Source: JAGGAG01 sp031402225 (GTDB taxonomy: Bacteria > Gemmatimonadota > Gemmatimonadetes > Gemmatimonadales > GWC2-71-9). Taken from it: 64,000 nucleotides of DNA. A program made the translations under genes and the position numbers. Where the stretch lies: contig JANNSD010000050.1 of the NCBI GenBank assembly GCA_031402225.1, forward strand, positions 72,933-136,932. The letters run 5' to 3'. Of the stretch, positions 18,301-25,235 are shown one piece after another. The notes beneath the pieces were generated by a model that was not told the origin of the DNA, ran no database searches, and saw nothing but the letters and a program-made list of their open reading frames with translations. The first letter of the stretch is position 1. Each line of letters starts with the position of its first letter.

Positions 18301-20026
18301 CGCGGGGGCTCGCCTCAGCATGCGGCACAACAGTGACTGGGTCTACTACGACTACGATCCGGGGACCGGTGACCTGGCGACCATGCGCGTGCGCTTCAGC
18401 GGCGAGTCGTCCGATCGCACGTTCATGTTTGCGTGGGATGAGCTGGGCCGGCGGCGCACCATCACCTACCCCACGACCCCGGCCATGCCAGTCAACTTCG
18501 CCTATGACGCGAACGGCACGGTGCGGCGTATCCAGCTGCTCCATCCGAACGCGAGCAGCGGCAATCTCCTGAATGCGACACTGGTGAACAGCGGCGTGGA
18601 TCGGCTCGGCCGCACTACCCAGCAAAGCATCATCTGCCAGAGCACCAATGCTGGCAATGTGTGCGGAGCCAACTGGGCGACCAAGACTACGACGAATGTC
18701 TACAGCATCCAGGGGTGGTTGGTCCGGCAAACCGTGAACGGAACGCAGGACTCCACCACCTATGACCTCGGGGGGAACCTGAGTTGGCGCCGCGTCGGCG
18801 GCAGTTCCGCGACCCCGGAGCAGTTCATCAACTTTTCCAATTCCAATCGCCTTTACCAAGTCAATCAAGGCGCATGGTCTCGACGCTTCTTCTTCGATAC
18901 GGATGGAGCGCGCCTTTGGGAGTTCGATCCCGCCGCCACATCGGGGAGCATCCATCGCACGTGGTATGACGCGCTCGGCCGCGTTACCGGCGATGCTCAG
19001 CTGGTCGCGGGGCTGAATGCCTCGGCCAACGACTATGGGCCCGATGTGTGCAAGTACAATCCGCTTGGCCAGCTTGCTCGCTCTTGCCGTGGAAGCTGGC
19101 TTATGTTCGATGGCCACAACGTGGCAGGCAACCTTACGAATGGCACGGCAATGCGCTGGTCGTTCGTGCATGGCCCTGGCCTCGATGATCCGCTGATTGG
19201 GCGCTTGACGCGGACGGGCACGCAGACCACAGTGTACTTCTGGGTCACGGACGGCTCCGGTGGCCAGCTCGCCGTGGCCTTGGACGGTGGCCTCGCTGGT
19301 GCTTCCCTGATCAATGACATGGAATCCAATGACGGTGTGTATGCCGGCGGGACCGCCAATGCGCAGTCGTTCAACGCGAGTCGGTTCGAGGGCGGTCCCG
19401 ACCAGGGACCAGCCTCGAAGACCGGGATGTCGTTCTTCCGCAACCGCCTGTATGATCAGAGCACGGGGCGGTGGACTCAGGAAGACCCGATCGGGGTGGC
19501 GGGCGGCATTAATCTCTATCAGTTTAACGGCAACAATCCGGTTTCCTATACAGATCCCTTCGGGTTGAAGGCCGGCTGTCCGCCTTGCAATCCATGGCAA
19601 GGCTTGAAAGATGCGCTCGGCATTCCCAATTCAGTTCCACTCTATGCTCCCGCGGCTCCCGCGGCTGGCAGGAACATGTTCTACGTGAGTGCCTCGGTAA
19701 TGGTCGACAATGTGATTACGACCGGAACATTGGGAGCCGGCGGAGGTGTCAAGAGCAGCGTGTGCATAACTTGCCCTGTACCTGTTGGTGCAGGCGTCGC
19801 CGCCGGCCTTCAGCTTCGCGAAGCCGATGCAGGGGAGGGTGGCTGGGGAGTGTCGGCTGGGCCGGTGGGGGTGTCGAATGAATCCATAGAGCTGCAGGTG
19901 GGCACGCCCACGGGAACCCCCGTCCAGGTCACAGTCGATATTCCCCTACCAAAGAGTGAGAAGCGACCCGGCGGCTTGGCAGCGCCACGTGATGCGACCC
20001 TTGTCGCGGTGCCGAACGCACAGTGA
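15350..20026 (+). CDS. Secreted Rhs/YD-repeat protein with unrecognised C-terminal tip
   Basis: 1558 residues from ATG 15350; an in-frame GTG at 15344 is the alternative. A Sec signal peptide (MHRRWFAYVGLVFGFVLSVT, cleaved near LEAQ) leads into an Ig-like domain of about 100 residues, then a long array of YD repeats and the Rhs core (RNRLYDQSTGRWTQEDPIG, NNPVSYTDPFGL). The core is closely similar to the gene at the window start. The tip (about 150 residues after FGLKAGCPPC) is glycine/valine-rich with VSASVMVDNVITTGTLGAGGG and matches no toxin I know. Extracellular or surface location is inferred. The stop overlaps a CPBP protease gene, and a T2SS operon ends just upstream. Confidence 0.9.
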   Translation: MHRRWFAYVGLVFGFVLSVTMGHRLEAQTITPLCVSGCIPDYKVTVTPDGTNAGNKTLSTSGYTAVFTVKNTGALADTYSLTCSGNLLTTCTNISPSSVSLGSNATRTVTVTYSTGSVLGAGQVKLQARSPDTDFSDTGYYTLTVTGTYPQASPILTRRNKPDQLDRGLCVIAGAGEAAWQCGDLVVAHGMPGYRTLGKDRSLSLVYNSATAVAQPAVAVAVTKGASVMDPPGVTAELWVNSAASSTQAMKAKATYAPSGWVGSAAITRQVVLSFDASDPAAYPTGIYDYTMKVRFEYSPTARETTQTGKLIVVNRRNSELGRGWAVAGVERIYPVVSGPILWVAGDGSARIYSQLSTDVWVAPIGAYRDTLTRSGTPYVYTRTLRHGVKVLYDAAGLHTATTNRMTQTTNFTWASGKLMTISVPPAGTGGTYSIAYDGAGKLDRFTDPAGRVLDATVDGTGQLTTILDPDDGGAAKPRRDSLFYDPTSKLMIGRTNRQGYKTMYAYTGVHVSSATVPFGTTGNQTAITNYEAWDTKGWATGTTSTNVASVDTGAVFTKIKGPRVGVADDATFYVDAFAAPTKVVNALGETTRYVRGDTAVPELVTRVTYPTGRIANMTYNARGNLTYTEDLTNGLTYGGLSIGTPNQTATYRYDDADAPDSPSRITNVLGHYSEYSYNNLGLTDSTVDERKHVTKYVYGPIDQNRGLVVQVRDLSVTVWRNLPTAGTTVTTLVTTLEYDAKGNPIRSISPLGTTTTLINGPTGYPRYMYDAMNVMTEFRPDVLNRDSVRIDYTAQTAAPAIPGETPATCDSNVIDCSLISQLGITGLGASRTTRTFYGKVGLDSLIDAGGVKRFYTYDKRGALASDINESSQARVTAYDESGHAVSIKPRELTPATLFAYDVLGRDSLTLMPMRTNLPDENGPVTSLGDTVSHIYGALGLTVTDSSRTGRIWRWFNANGSLRKQVTQPAGMSTTDELEYAYDAAGARLSMRHNSDWVYYDYDPGTGDLATMRVRFSGESSDRTFMFAWDELGRRRTITYPTTPAMPVNFAYDANGTVRRIQLLHPNASSGNLLNATLVNSGVDRLGRTTQQSIICQSTNAGNVCGANWATKTTTNVYSIQGWLVRQTVNGTQDSTTYDLGGNLSWRRVGGSSATPEQFINFSNSNRLYQVNQGAWSRRFFFDTDGARLWEFDPAATSGSIHRTWYDALGRVTGDAQLVAGLNASANDYGPDVCKYNPLGQLARSCRGSWLMFDGHNVAGNLTNGTAMRWSFVHGPGLDDPLIGRLTRTGTQTTVYFWVTDGSGGQLAVALDGGLAGASLINDMESNDGVYAGGTANAQSFNASRFEGGPDQGPASKTGMSFFRNRLYDQSTGRWTQEDPIGVAGGINLYQFNGNNPVSYTDPFGLKAGCPPCNPWQGLKDALGIPNSVPLYAPAAPAAGRNMFYVSASVMVDNVITTGTLGAGGGVKSSVCITCPVPVGAGVAAGLQLREADAGEGGWGVSAGPVGVSNESIELQVGTPTGTPVQVTVDIPLPKSEKRPGGLAAPRDATLVAVPNAQ

Positions 20027-20781
20027 TACCGTCGCAAGAGCCGGTCGGCGCCGCAAGCCGCCACGATGAACTGCTGCTGCGGGATGCTCGCCGCCTCACG
20101 TATGCGCTGCTCCTTTTTGCAGCGCTGGTACTTCTCGAGCCGCTATTGCTTGCTTCTGTGCTGCGGATGGGACAGCGGGAAGCTGACGTCGCGCAATTGG
20201 CTCTGTCGTTAGCGATACGTTGGTTTGGGCTTTTCTTTATCGTTGTGACATTGCGAAAGTCCTCGCCGGATGGCGCAAAGCGCCTGCTCGTTCCGGCGAG
20301 GTACACCATCCTCTCACTGTGCTTCATCGGAGGTTTTGGAGCGGCGATACTGCTGAACCAGCTTGGGCTTTGGCCCTTCCCATGGCGCTACTACAGGGCA
20401 GACGCAATTGCATTCGCATCTCAAGTTAGTCAGCTCAATCCGATAGTACAGCTTTTGTGGCTTTCAAATCTCGTGTTTGTAATCCCGGTTCAGGAAGAAA
20501 TCTATTTTCGTCTCGGGCTACTGCAGTCGCTCTTGGGTCGACCAATGGCGCCAATCGTGGCAATGATCGTTAGCAGCATTGCGTTTGGGGCGCTACATCT
20601 GGGCTATCCCTTCTATCAGCCTTCCCCAACATCGATAAAGCAGGCTATTACAGCGACCAGTTTCGGCTTTCTTCTTGCCTATCTGACTGTGAAGAACCAT
20701 GGGAACCTCTCCTTTGCTATCGCCGTTCATGCCGGCCGCAATGCGGCCGATGTAGCGGTCCTTATGATGCTCGGGGCGTAG
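20023..20781 (+). CDS. CPBP-family (CAAX/Abi) intramembrane metalloprotease
   Basis: 252 residues, with six or more hydrophobic segments. All three family motifs are present: EExxxR at 158-163 (QEEIYFRLGLLQ), FxxxH at 188-192 (FGALH), and HxxxN at 236-240 (HAGRN). These build the membrane-embedded active site. Known relatives include bacteriocin self-immunity proteins. GTG 20023 overlaps the Rhs stop (GTGA), the arrangement used for toxin-immunity pairs. So it may protect against, or process, the Rhs tip; that is inference. Part of a three-gene run with the Rhs and the next membrane protein. Confidence 0.88.
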   Translation: MIPSQEPVGAASRHDELLLRDARRLTYALLLFAALVLLEPLLLASVLRMGQREADVAQLALSLAIRWFGLFFIVVTLRKSSPDGAKRLLVPARYTILSLCFIGGFGAAILLNQLGLWPFPWRYYRADAIAFASQVSQLNPIVQLLWLSNLVFVIPVQEEIYFRLGLLQSLLGRPMAPIVAMIVSSIAFGALHLGYPFYQPSPTSIKQAITATSFGFLLAYLTVKNHGNLSFAIAVHAGRNAADVAVLMMLGA

Positions 20782-20797
20782 TGATCGCCTACGGTGC

Positions 20798-21265
20798 GTG
20801 GTGAGCGCTCGATGGAATCGGTGGCGTCTCTTCCTCGTCCGTGGTAGCGTGAAGCTTCCGGGTGGGACCTCAGATGCTGCGGTTCTTGACGCAATTGTGA
20901 CGGGGCTGGAACGACGGTTGAGGCACGTGGTATCCGGCGAGCAGGCGGTGCAGTTCTCGGTCGAATGGGGAGAATATCGCACTCCATCGACAGAATGGAT
21001 CTCCGCCGTCGACGGTGGTCGCTTCTGGATAGCCGAGACGGACCGTAGGGAAGTCCATTATGAACTGTACGCCGTACGATCCCGATTGATTGTGCCAGGG
21101 GCCCTACTGGTCGGCTTTCTTAGTAGCGACCTGGGACACCCCTTGATAAGAGTGTCAGTCGCTGTGGTTGCCACACTCCTCATTCTGGTACCAAGTCACT
21201 TGCTGGCGCACCGCGGGGCGCGGCGATTTCTTGCCGATCGACTTTCCGCGTCCAAGCCCCGATAG
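20798..21265 (+). CDS. Small membrane protein, unknown function
   Basis: 155 residues from GTG 20798, 16 bases after the protease gene. The first 90 residues are soluble (LPGGTSDAAVLDAIVTGLERRL, VQFSVEWGEY), then two hydrophobic stretches (LIVPGALLVGFLSS; LIRVSVAVVATLLILVPSHLL) and a basic tail. No family recognised. Being in the same run as the Rhs tip and CPBP gene, it could be an accessory immunity or envelope factor. Confidence 0.65.
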   Translation: MVSARWNRWRLFLVRGSVKLPGGTSDAAVLDAIVTGLERRLRHVVSGEQAVQFSVEWGEYRTPSTEWISAVDGGRFWIAETDRREVHYELYAVRSRLIVPGALLVGFLSSDLGHPLIRVSVAVVATLLILVPSHLLAHRGARRFLADRLSASKPR

Positions 21266-21466
21266 GATCAGACGGAGCGATTGCGTCGGAAGATGCCACT
21301 TGTATCGGCTCCTGTCCTCGGCGGAGTAGGGCTTTGCAGGGTCTCGTGACGTTGCCCCCGACCTGAGACAGGTCAGCGTCGGAAAGCCAAGTGTGAGGAG
21401 TGCGCCGGCCACCTGCTGCTCAACCGACGGGGCCTGGGCCCGGGCAGGAGCGGCGGCGCTCGGGCC

Positions 21467-21952
21467 GGCCTCAAGGCGGACTGTCCGCCGAACTGCCTGG
21501 GCGAGGCTGCAAACTTCGCGGCAGGGTTCGGTGATGCGATCACCTTTGGCTTGACGGACGTTGTGAGAAACGCGATTGATGCGAATGGGTCCATTGACAA
21601 AGATGGTGGACTGTATCTGGCTGGAGAACTTACTGGCGCGGCGACAAGCGCCGCGCTCGGTGGCGCAGCGGCGAGCGCCATCCGGAACGGAAGTACGATG
21701 GCGACATCCGGCGCGGCGCGCTCGTTCGCGACCGAGGCGCTGGCGTCCAAGCCAGGGCAGGCCCTTTTCGGAAAGGGCGGCGTACTCAACTCGGGGAGCG
21801 ACCTCAGGATCGGTGTATCTCGGGGCAAGGATGGTGGCAGGTTTGTATTCCGAGCCGCTGGTGATCTCGTACAGAAGGCCGCCGGCACCAGCAAGATCGA
21901 CTTGGTCGACCTAGGCAAGATCTCAGACTTCCTCAGTGCGATCGGACGATAG
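21467..21952 (+). pseudogene. Orphan Rhs C-terminal toxin tip
   Basis: From 21467 the frame reads GLKADCPPNCLGEAANF, nearly matching the junction FGLKAGCPPC of the full Rhs gene, but with no Rhs body upstream. The frame stays open to TAG 21950: a glycine/alanine-rich helical part (FGDAITFGLTDVVRNAID, GAATSAALGGAAAS) and an end (GQALFGKGGVLNSGSDLRIGVSRG, RFVFRAAGDLV) of the style found at Rhs tips. An internal GTG at 21551 could allow partial translation. This is a displaced tip cassette, intact in sequence and available for recombination. The toxin activity is unrecognised. Confidence 0.65.
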
Positions 21953-21955
21953 CGA

Positions 21956-22267
21956 ATGCAAAACGCAGACCCTGTGCTCACTGGGTTCCAACGGACCGCG
22001 GAGCAGGCGATTACGAGCCTTCTCCTTCGACTCGGACGGAAGATCGACTCGCGAGACGTGCTCCGCGGCGTGGTGCCGTTCTTCTCGAAAGATCCGCAGA
22101 CCGTCCTTAAGTTGAGTTCAGCTGACTTCGAAGTATGGCTGTACGATGATGAAGCCAGCTTCTCGGCACGAGCGGGCGGTGGAGCGGTTGAACGTCTCGA
22201 TTTCAAGAGCGAGCCAGAGGTGTTGGACAGGTTGCTCGAGCAGATTGAGGCCGCGCTCACCAAGTAG
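21956..22267 (+). CDS. Candidate immunity protein of the orphan Rhs tip
   Basis: 103 residues, soluble, starting at ATG 21956 just 3 bases after the orphan tip stop. Contains LLLRLGRKIDSRDVLRGVVPFF, VLKLSSADFEVWLYDDEASF and a helical end (EPEVLDRLLEQIEAAL). Spacing and size match the immunity partners of polymorphic toxins, which are kept with orphan tips to guard against siblings. No family recognised; the role is inferred from context. Confidence 0.6.
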   Translation: MQNADPVLTGFQRTAEQAITSLLLRLGRKIDSRDVLRGVVPFFSKDPQTVLKLSSADFEVWLYDDEASFSARAGGGAVERLDFKSEPEVLDRLLEQIEAALTK

Positions 22268-22538
22268 ACGGAGCGACGTGGCCGGACCGGTCGCGTGAAG
22301 CGCAATTGCTGAGCGGAAACAGCCGCCGGTCGTGTGGCCGGGTGAGGTAGCGGTCGAGCACCTCCCGCCATTCGGCCGGCGGCTTGCCATCGGGCCACTG
22401 ACTCACAACGCGCGCGCCCTGGAGGATCTTCCGCCGGAGATCCTGGGCGCGCTCCCGCTTTCGGGCACGCGCACGTGTCGCGTCACGGCGGGCCGTGAGC
22501 GCCGCGATCGGGCGCTCCAGCTCGTCAGCGCGGGCCAC
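22257..22538 (-). CDS. Small basic hypothetical protein
   Basis: About 93 residues from GTG 22538. Arginine-rich helices (ARADELERPIAALTARRD, ARARKRERAQDLRRKILQGA) and a conserved-looking end (WREVLDRYLTRPHDRRLF). The third codon position is strongly GC in this frame, which supports coding. It overlaps the upstream minus-strand gene by 14 bases, suggesting a two-gene operon. The style recalls small proteins carried by mobilisable elements, but I cannot name it. Its 3' end overlaps the plus-strand immunity candidate by 11 bases. Confidence 0.45.
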   Translation of the reverse strand: MARADELERPIAALTARRDATRARARKRERAQDLRRKILQGARVVSQWPDGKPPAEWREVLDRYLTRPHDRRLFPLSNCASRDRSGHVAPSTW

Positions 22539-22905
22539 GCGTCCCGCCCTCACTCCGCGTGACCTCACTACGAACCAGCCGCCCGGCAAGGTCGCGGAGC
22601 AGAGCTTCGGTGTTCGCGGTGCGTGGCATACCGGGCGGCGGGGCCCACTGCCGGGACGGCCCGTCAGGATCGTGCGGCGTCTTGACCAGCACAGCCCCGA
22701 GCAGCGCGCACAGGCCTGCGTCGTTGGCGTCGATGGCGTCATTCACGGTGCAGGTGCGGAACGGCTCCATGAGCCCTGCGCGCTCGACCGCGCCGAGAAC
22801 CACCTCGGCCACGGTCTGACGCGCGGTCATGGTGACGGCCGCCGGGGCGAACACGCCCACCGCCCGCGCGAATGGGTTCGGGAGGGAGTGGCGCTCTCCA
22901 CTCAT
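22525..22905 (-). CDS. Small hypothetical protein
   Basis: 126 residues from ATG 22905; ATG 22830 is an alternative with similar support. The frame shows GC-biased third positions throughout. Contains TVAEVVLGAVERAGLMEPF, TVNDAIDANDAGLCALLGAVLV, then a proline-rich stretch and LLRDLAGRLV. No family recognised. Pairs with the overlapping gene downstream. Confidence 0.45.
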   Translation of the reverse strand: MSGERHSLPNPFARAVGVFAPAAVTMTARQTVAEVVLGAVERAGLMEPFRTCTVNDAIDANDAGLCALLGAVLVKTPHDPDGPSRQWAPPPGMPRTANTEALLRDLAGRLVRSEVTRSEGGTRGPR

Positions 22906-23224
22906 CCGGTACGATGGGACTGATGGGCGTTGCATGTCCACCGACACCTGCGGTGGATCGGCTGAGTATTTCTTACGGCGCTCGGAGCGCGTCCGGGCTG
23001 TCGGGCGTGACCCTGTGAGGGTGATGGAGACCGAGGTGGCGGAATCACCGAGCGCCTTGGGTCGGCAGAGTATGGCCTGAGGCGCTCTGAGCGAGAAGCA
23101 GTTGTCGGGACTCCGATCGCTTTTGCAGGCATCGCGGCACACACTTCCCCGTGCCAACTGCCCGCGTTGATCGCGACTGCTTCCCATTGCTCCCCAAGTC
23201 CGAAGTGTCGCTGGCGACGGGCGC
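22906..23224. other. Intergenic stretch before tRNA-Cys, no gene seen
   Basis: About 320 bases between the minus-strand pair and the tRNA promoter. Open frames here lack starts with ribosome sites and have no recognisable product. It would be the natural place for the promoter of the minus-strand pair. Confidence 0.4.
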
Positions 23225-23254
23225 TTGACTTGCCTTCGCTATGTGCGGTATCGT
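23225..23254 (+). promoter_or_regulatory. Sigma-70-type promoter of tRNA-Cys
   Basis: TTGACT (23225-23230) and TATCGT (23249-23254) are spaced by 18 bases. Predicted transcription start is near 23261, 15 bases before the mature tRNA. Confidence 0.6.
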
Positions 23255-23275
23255 CACCGACTTACGTGGCACCCC

Positions 23276-23346
<71 letters not shown>

Positions 23347-23569
23347 CTCTCTGCAGCGTGCGCTAACCAGCCGTCGCAGAACAACTTGCACCGCGTGACT
23401 GCCCAATTGGGGCGCACTGGTGTATCATTTCCGAAGGAGCCGTCGCGCGGAACTAAACGTTTCTGGCGTACCGGCTCTCGAACGTTTTTTCGGCAGCCAC
23501 CCAATTTCAAGCACACATCGGTTCGCCGGTGTCCTTGCGTGGGTGAGTCCCACTTCTCGCAAGGTACAC

Positions 23570-25165
23570 ATGCGTCCGCTCCGCATCGGCATCCTCGATA
23601 TCGTCGCCCGCGCTCCGACTACCGCCATGTGGGCCCGCGTCATGAATCCGAACCTCGCCGGCATCATGCCGCAGATCGTCGCGGTCTGGTGTGAACAGGC
23701 GGGCCATGACGTGACCCTGGTGTGCTACACCGGGTTCGAGGACCTGCAGGCCGAGCTGCCGCTGGATGTGGACGTGCTCTTCGTCAGTGCCTTCTCGCAG
23801 TCGGCGCAGCTGGCCTACGCTATCAGCAACATGTTCCAGCAGCGCGGTGCCGTGACCGTGCTGGGTGGTCCGCATGCCCGCTGCTATCCCGAGGACGCCG
23901 GTCGCTTCTTCGATTACGTACTTGGGTTCTCCGATCGTGACACCATCCTCGAGATCCTGGCCGACCGGGAGCAATATCGTCCTGTGGGTCGCCAGCTCGC
24001 GTCAGCCCAGCAGCCGAAGGACCTGCCGACGCTGGCAGAGCGCTGGAAGTACGTCGAGCGCACGCTGGCCAAGGCGCCGGTCATTCAGATGGTGCCGATG
24101 CTCGCCAGCCTCGGCTGCCCCTACACCTGCAGCTTCTGCATCGACTCGACGGTGGAGTACCAGCCGCTCGGGTTCGATCGCCTGTCGGAAGACATCCAGT
24201 TCCTGCTCACCAAGCACAAGAGCCCCATCGTCGGGTGGCACGATCCGAACTTCGGGATCCGCTTCGACGAGTGCATGGAGACGCTGGAGCGCGCGGATCC
24301 GAACACGCGCATTCGTCACATCGCCGAGAGCAGTCTCTCGGTGCTGAACGAGGCGCACCTCAAGCGGCTCAAGAAGAACGGCTTCAAGGCCATCCTGCCG
24401 GGGGTCGAGTCGTGGTACGATCTCGGCAACAAGTCGAAGACGCGAAATACCGGCATGGAGAAGGTGACGCAGGTGTCGGATCACGTGAACATGATCCTGC
24501 GCTACATCCCCTACATCCAGACGAACTTCGTGCTCGGCCTCGACGGCGACATGGGCCCGGAGCCGTTCGAGCTGACCAAGAAGTTCCTCGACCTGGCCCC
24601 CGGGTCGTTCCCCGGCTATTCCCTGCTCTCGGCGTTCGGCAAGGCGGCGCCGCTCAACCTCGAGTACCAGCGAGACGGGCGCGTGCTGGGCTTCCCGCAT
24701 CACTTCCTGAACAACAACCACGCGATGAACGTGAAGCCGAAGAACTACGCGTGGCCGGAGTTCTACGATCGCCTCATCGACCTGACGAAGTACTCGTTCT
24801 CGGGCCGGATGATCGCGAAGCGCTTTATGGGCACCAGCGAGATGCTGCCGAAGGGCATGAACGTCATCCGCGCCATTTCGTCGGAGGGCTGGGGCCGCAT
24901 CAAGTACCACACGGTCATTCGTGGCCTGCTCGACACCGATAAGTCGGTGCGCGACTACTTCGAGGGCGAGACCACGGTGCTGCCGCAGTTCTATCGCGAC
25001 CGCATTCGCCGCGAGCTCGGGCCGTTCTGGGACTGGCTGCCGGAAGGCGCGCTGGAGCACGACCCGAACGCATACCTGAAGGCGTCGGCCGGCCTGGTGC
25101 CGATCGCGCCGCGGCCCGGTCGTGGCACGGTGGCGAATCGGGCTGGAGTGGCGACCGTCGCCTAG
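23570..25165 (+). CDS. B12-binding-domain radical SAM enzyme, unknown substrate
   Basis: 531 residues from ATG 23570 (AAGG upstream at 23561). A cobalamin-binding-like Rossmann domain fills the first 150 residues (LAGIMPQIVAVWCEQAGHDVTLV, VDVLFVSAFS, VTVLGGPHA). The radical SAM cluster motif CPYTCSFC is at about 183-190. The usual histidine of the B12 lower-ligand motif DxHxxG is not evident, so cobalamin may bind base-off without it or not at all. Family members do methylations, ring changes and other radical reactions; neighbours give no hint of substrate. It is monocistronic, closed by a terminator. Confidence 0.85.
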   Translation: MRPLRIGILDIVARAPTTAMWARVMNPNLAGIMPQIVAVWCEQAGHDVTLVCYTGFEDLQAELPLDVDVLFVSAFSQSAQLAYAISNMFQQRGAVTVLGGPHARCYPEDAGRFFDYVLGFSDRDTILEILADREQYRPVGRQLASAQQPKDLPTLAERWKYVERTLAKAPVIQMVPMLASLGCPYTCSFCIDSTVEYQPLGFDRLSEDIQFLLTKHKSPIVGWHDPNFGIRFDECMETLERADPNTRIRHIAESSLSVLNEAHLKRLKKNGFKAILPGVESWYDLGNKSKTRNTGMEKVTQVSDHVNMILRYIPYIQTNFVLGLDGDMGPEPFELTKKFLDLAPGSFPGYSLLSAFGKAAPLNLEYQRDGRVLGFPHHFLNNNHAMNVKPKNYAWPEFYDRLIDLTKYSFSGRMIAKRFMGTSEMLPKGMNVIRAISSEGWGRIKYHTVIRGLLDTDKSVRDYFEGETTVLPQFYRDRIRRELGPFWDWLPEGALEHDPNAYLKASAGLVPIAPRPGRGTVANRAGVATVA

Positions 25166-25188
25166 GCTCGCGGTTCAGGGAAAGCGAA

Positions 25189-25221
25189 GAGGCCGGCTCC
25201 GCGAGATGCGAAGCCGGCCTC
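25189..25221. terminator. Bidirectional hairpin between convergent genes
   Basis: GAGGCCGGCT (25189-25198) pairs exactly with AGCCGGCCTC (25212-25221) across a 13-base loop, between the convergent radical SAM and lipoprotein genes. T-runs are weak on both sides. Confidence 0.7.
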
Positions 25222-25235
25222 ATGCGTTTCATCGA

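Noticed and set aside
18185..19600. 471-codon minus-strand ORF inside the Rhs gene
   Set aside because: Opposite-strand shadow of YD repeats, with no own ribosome site or family.
23453..23490. AAACGTT...AACGTTT followed by a T-run as a tRNA terminator
   Set aside because: Only a 7-bp AT-rich stem with a 19-base loop; too weak to call.
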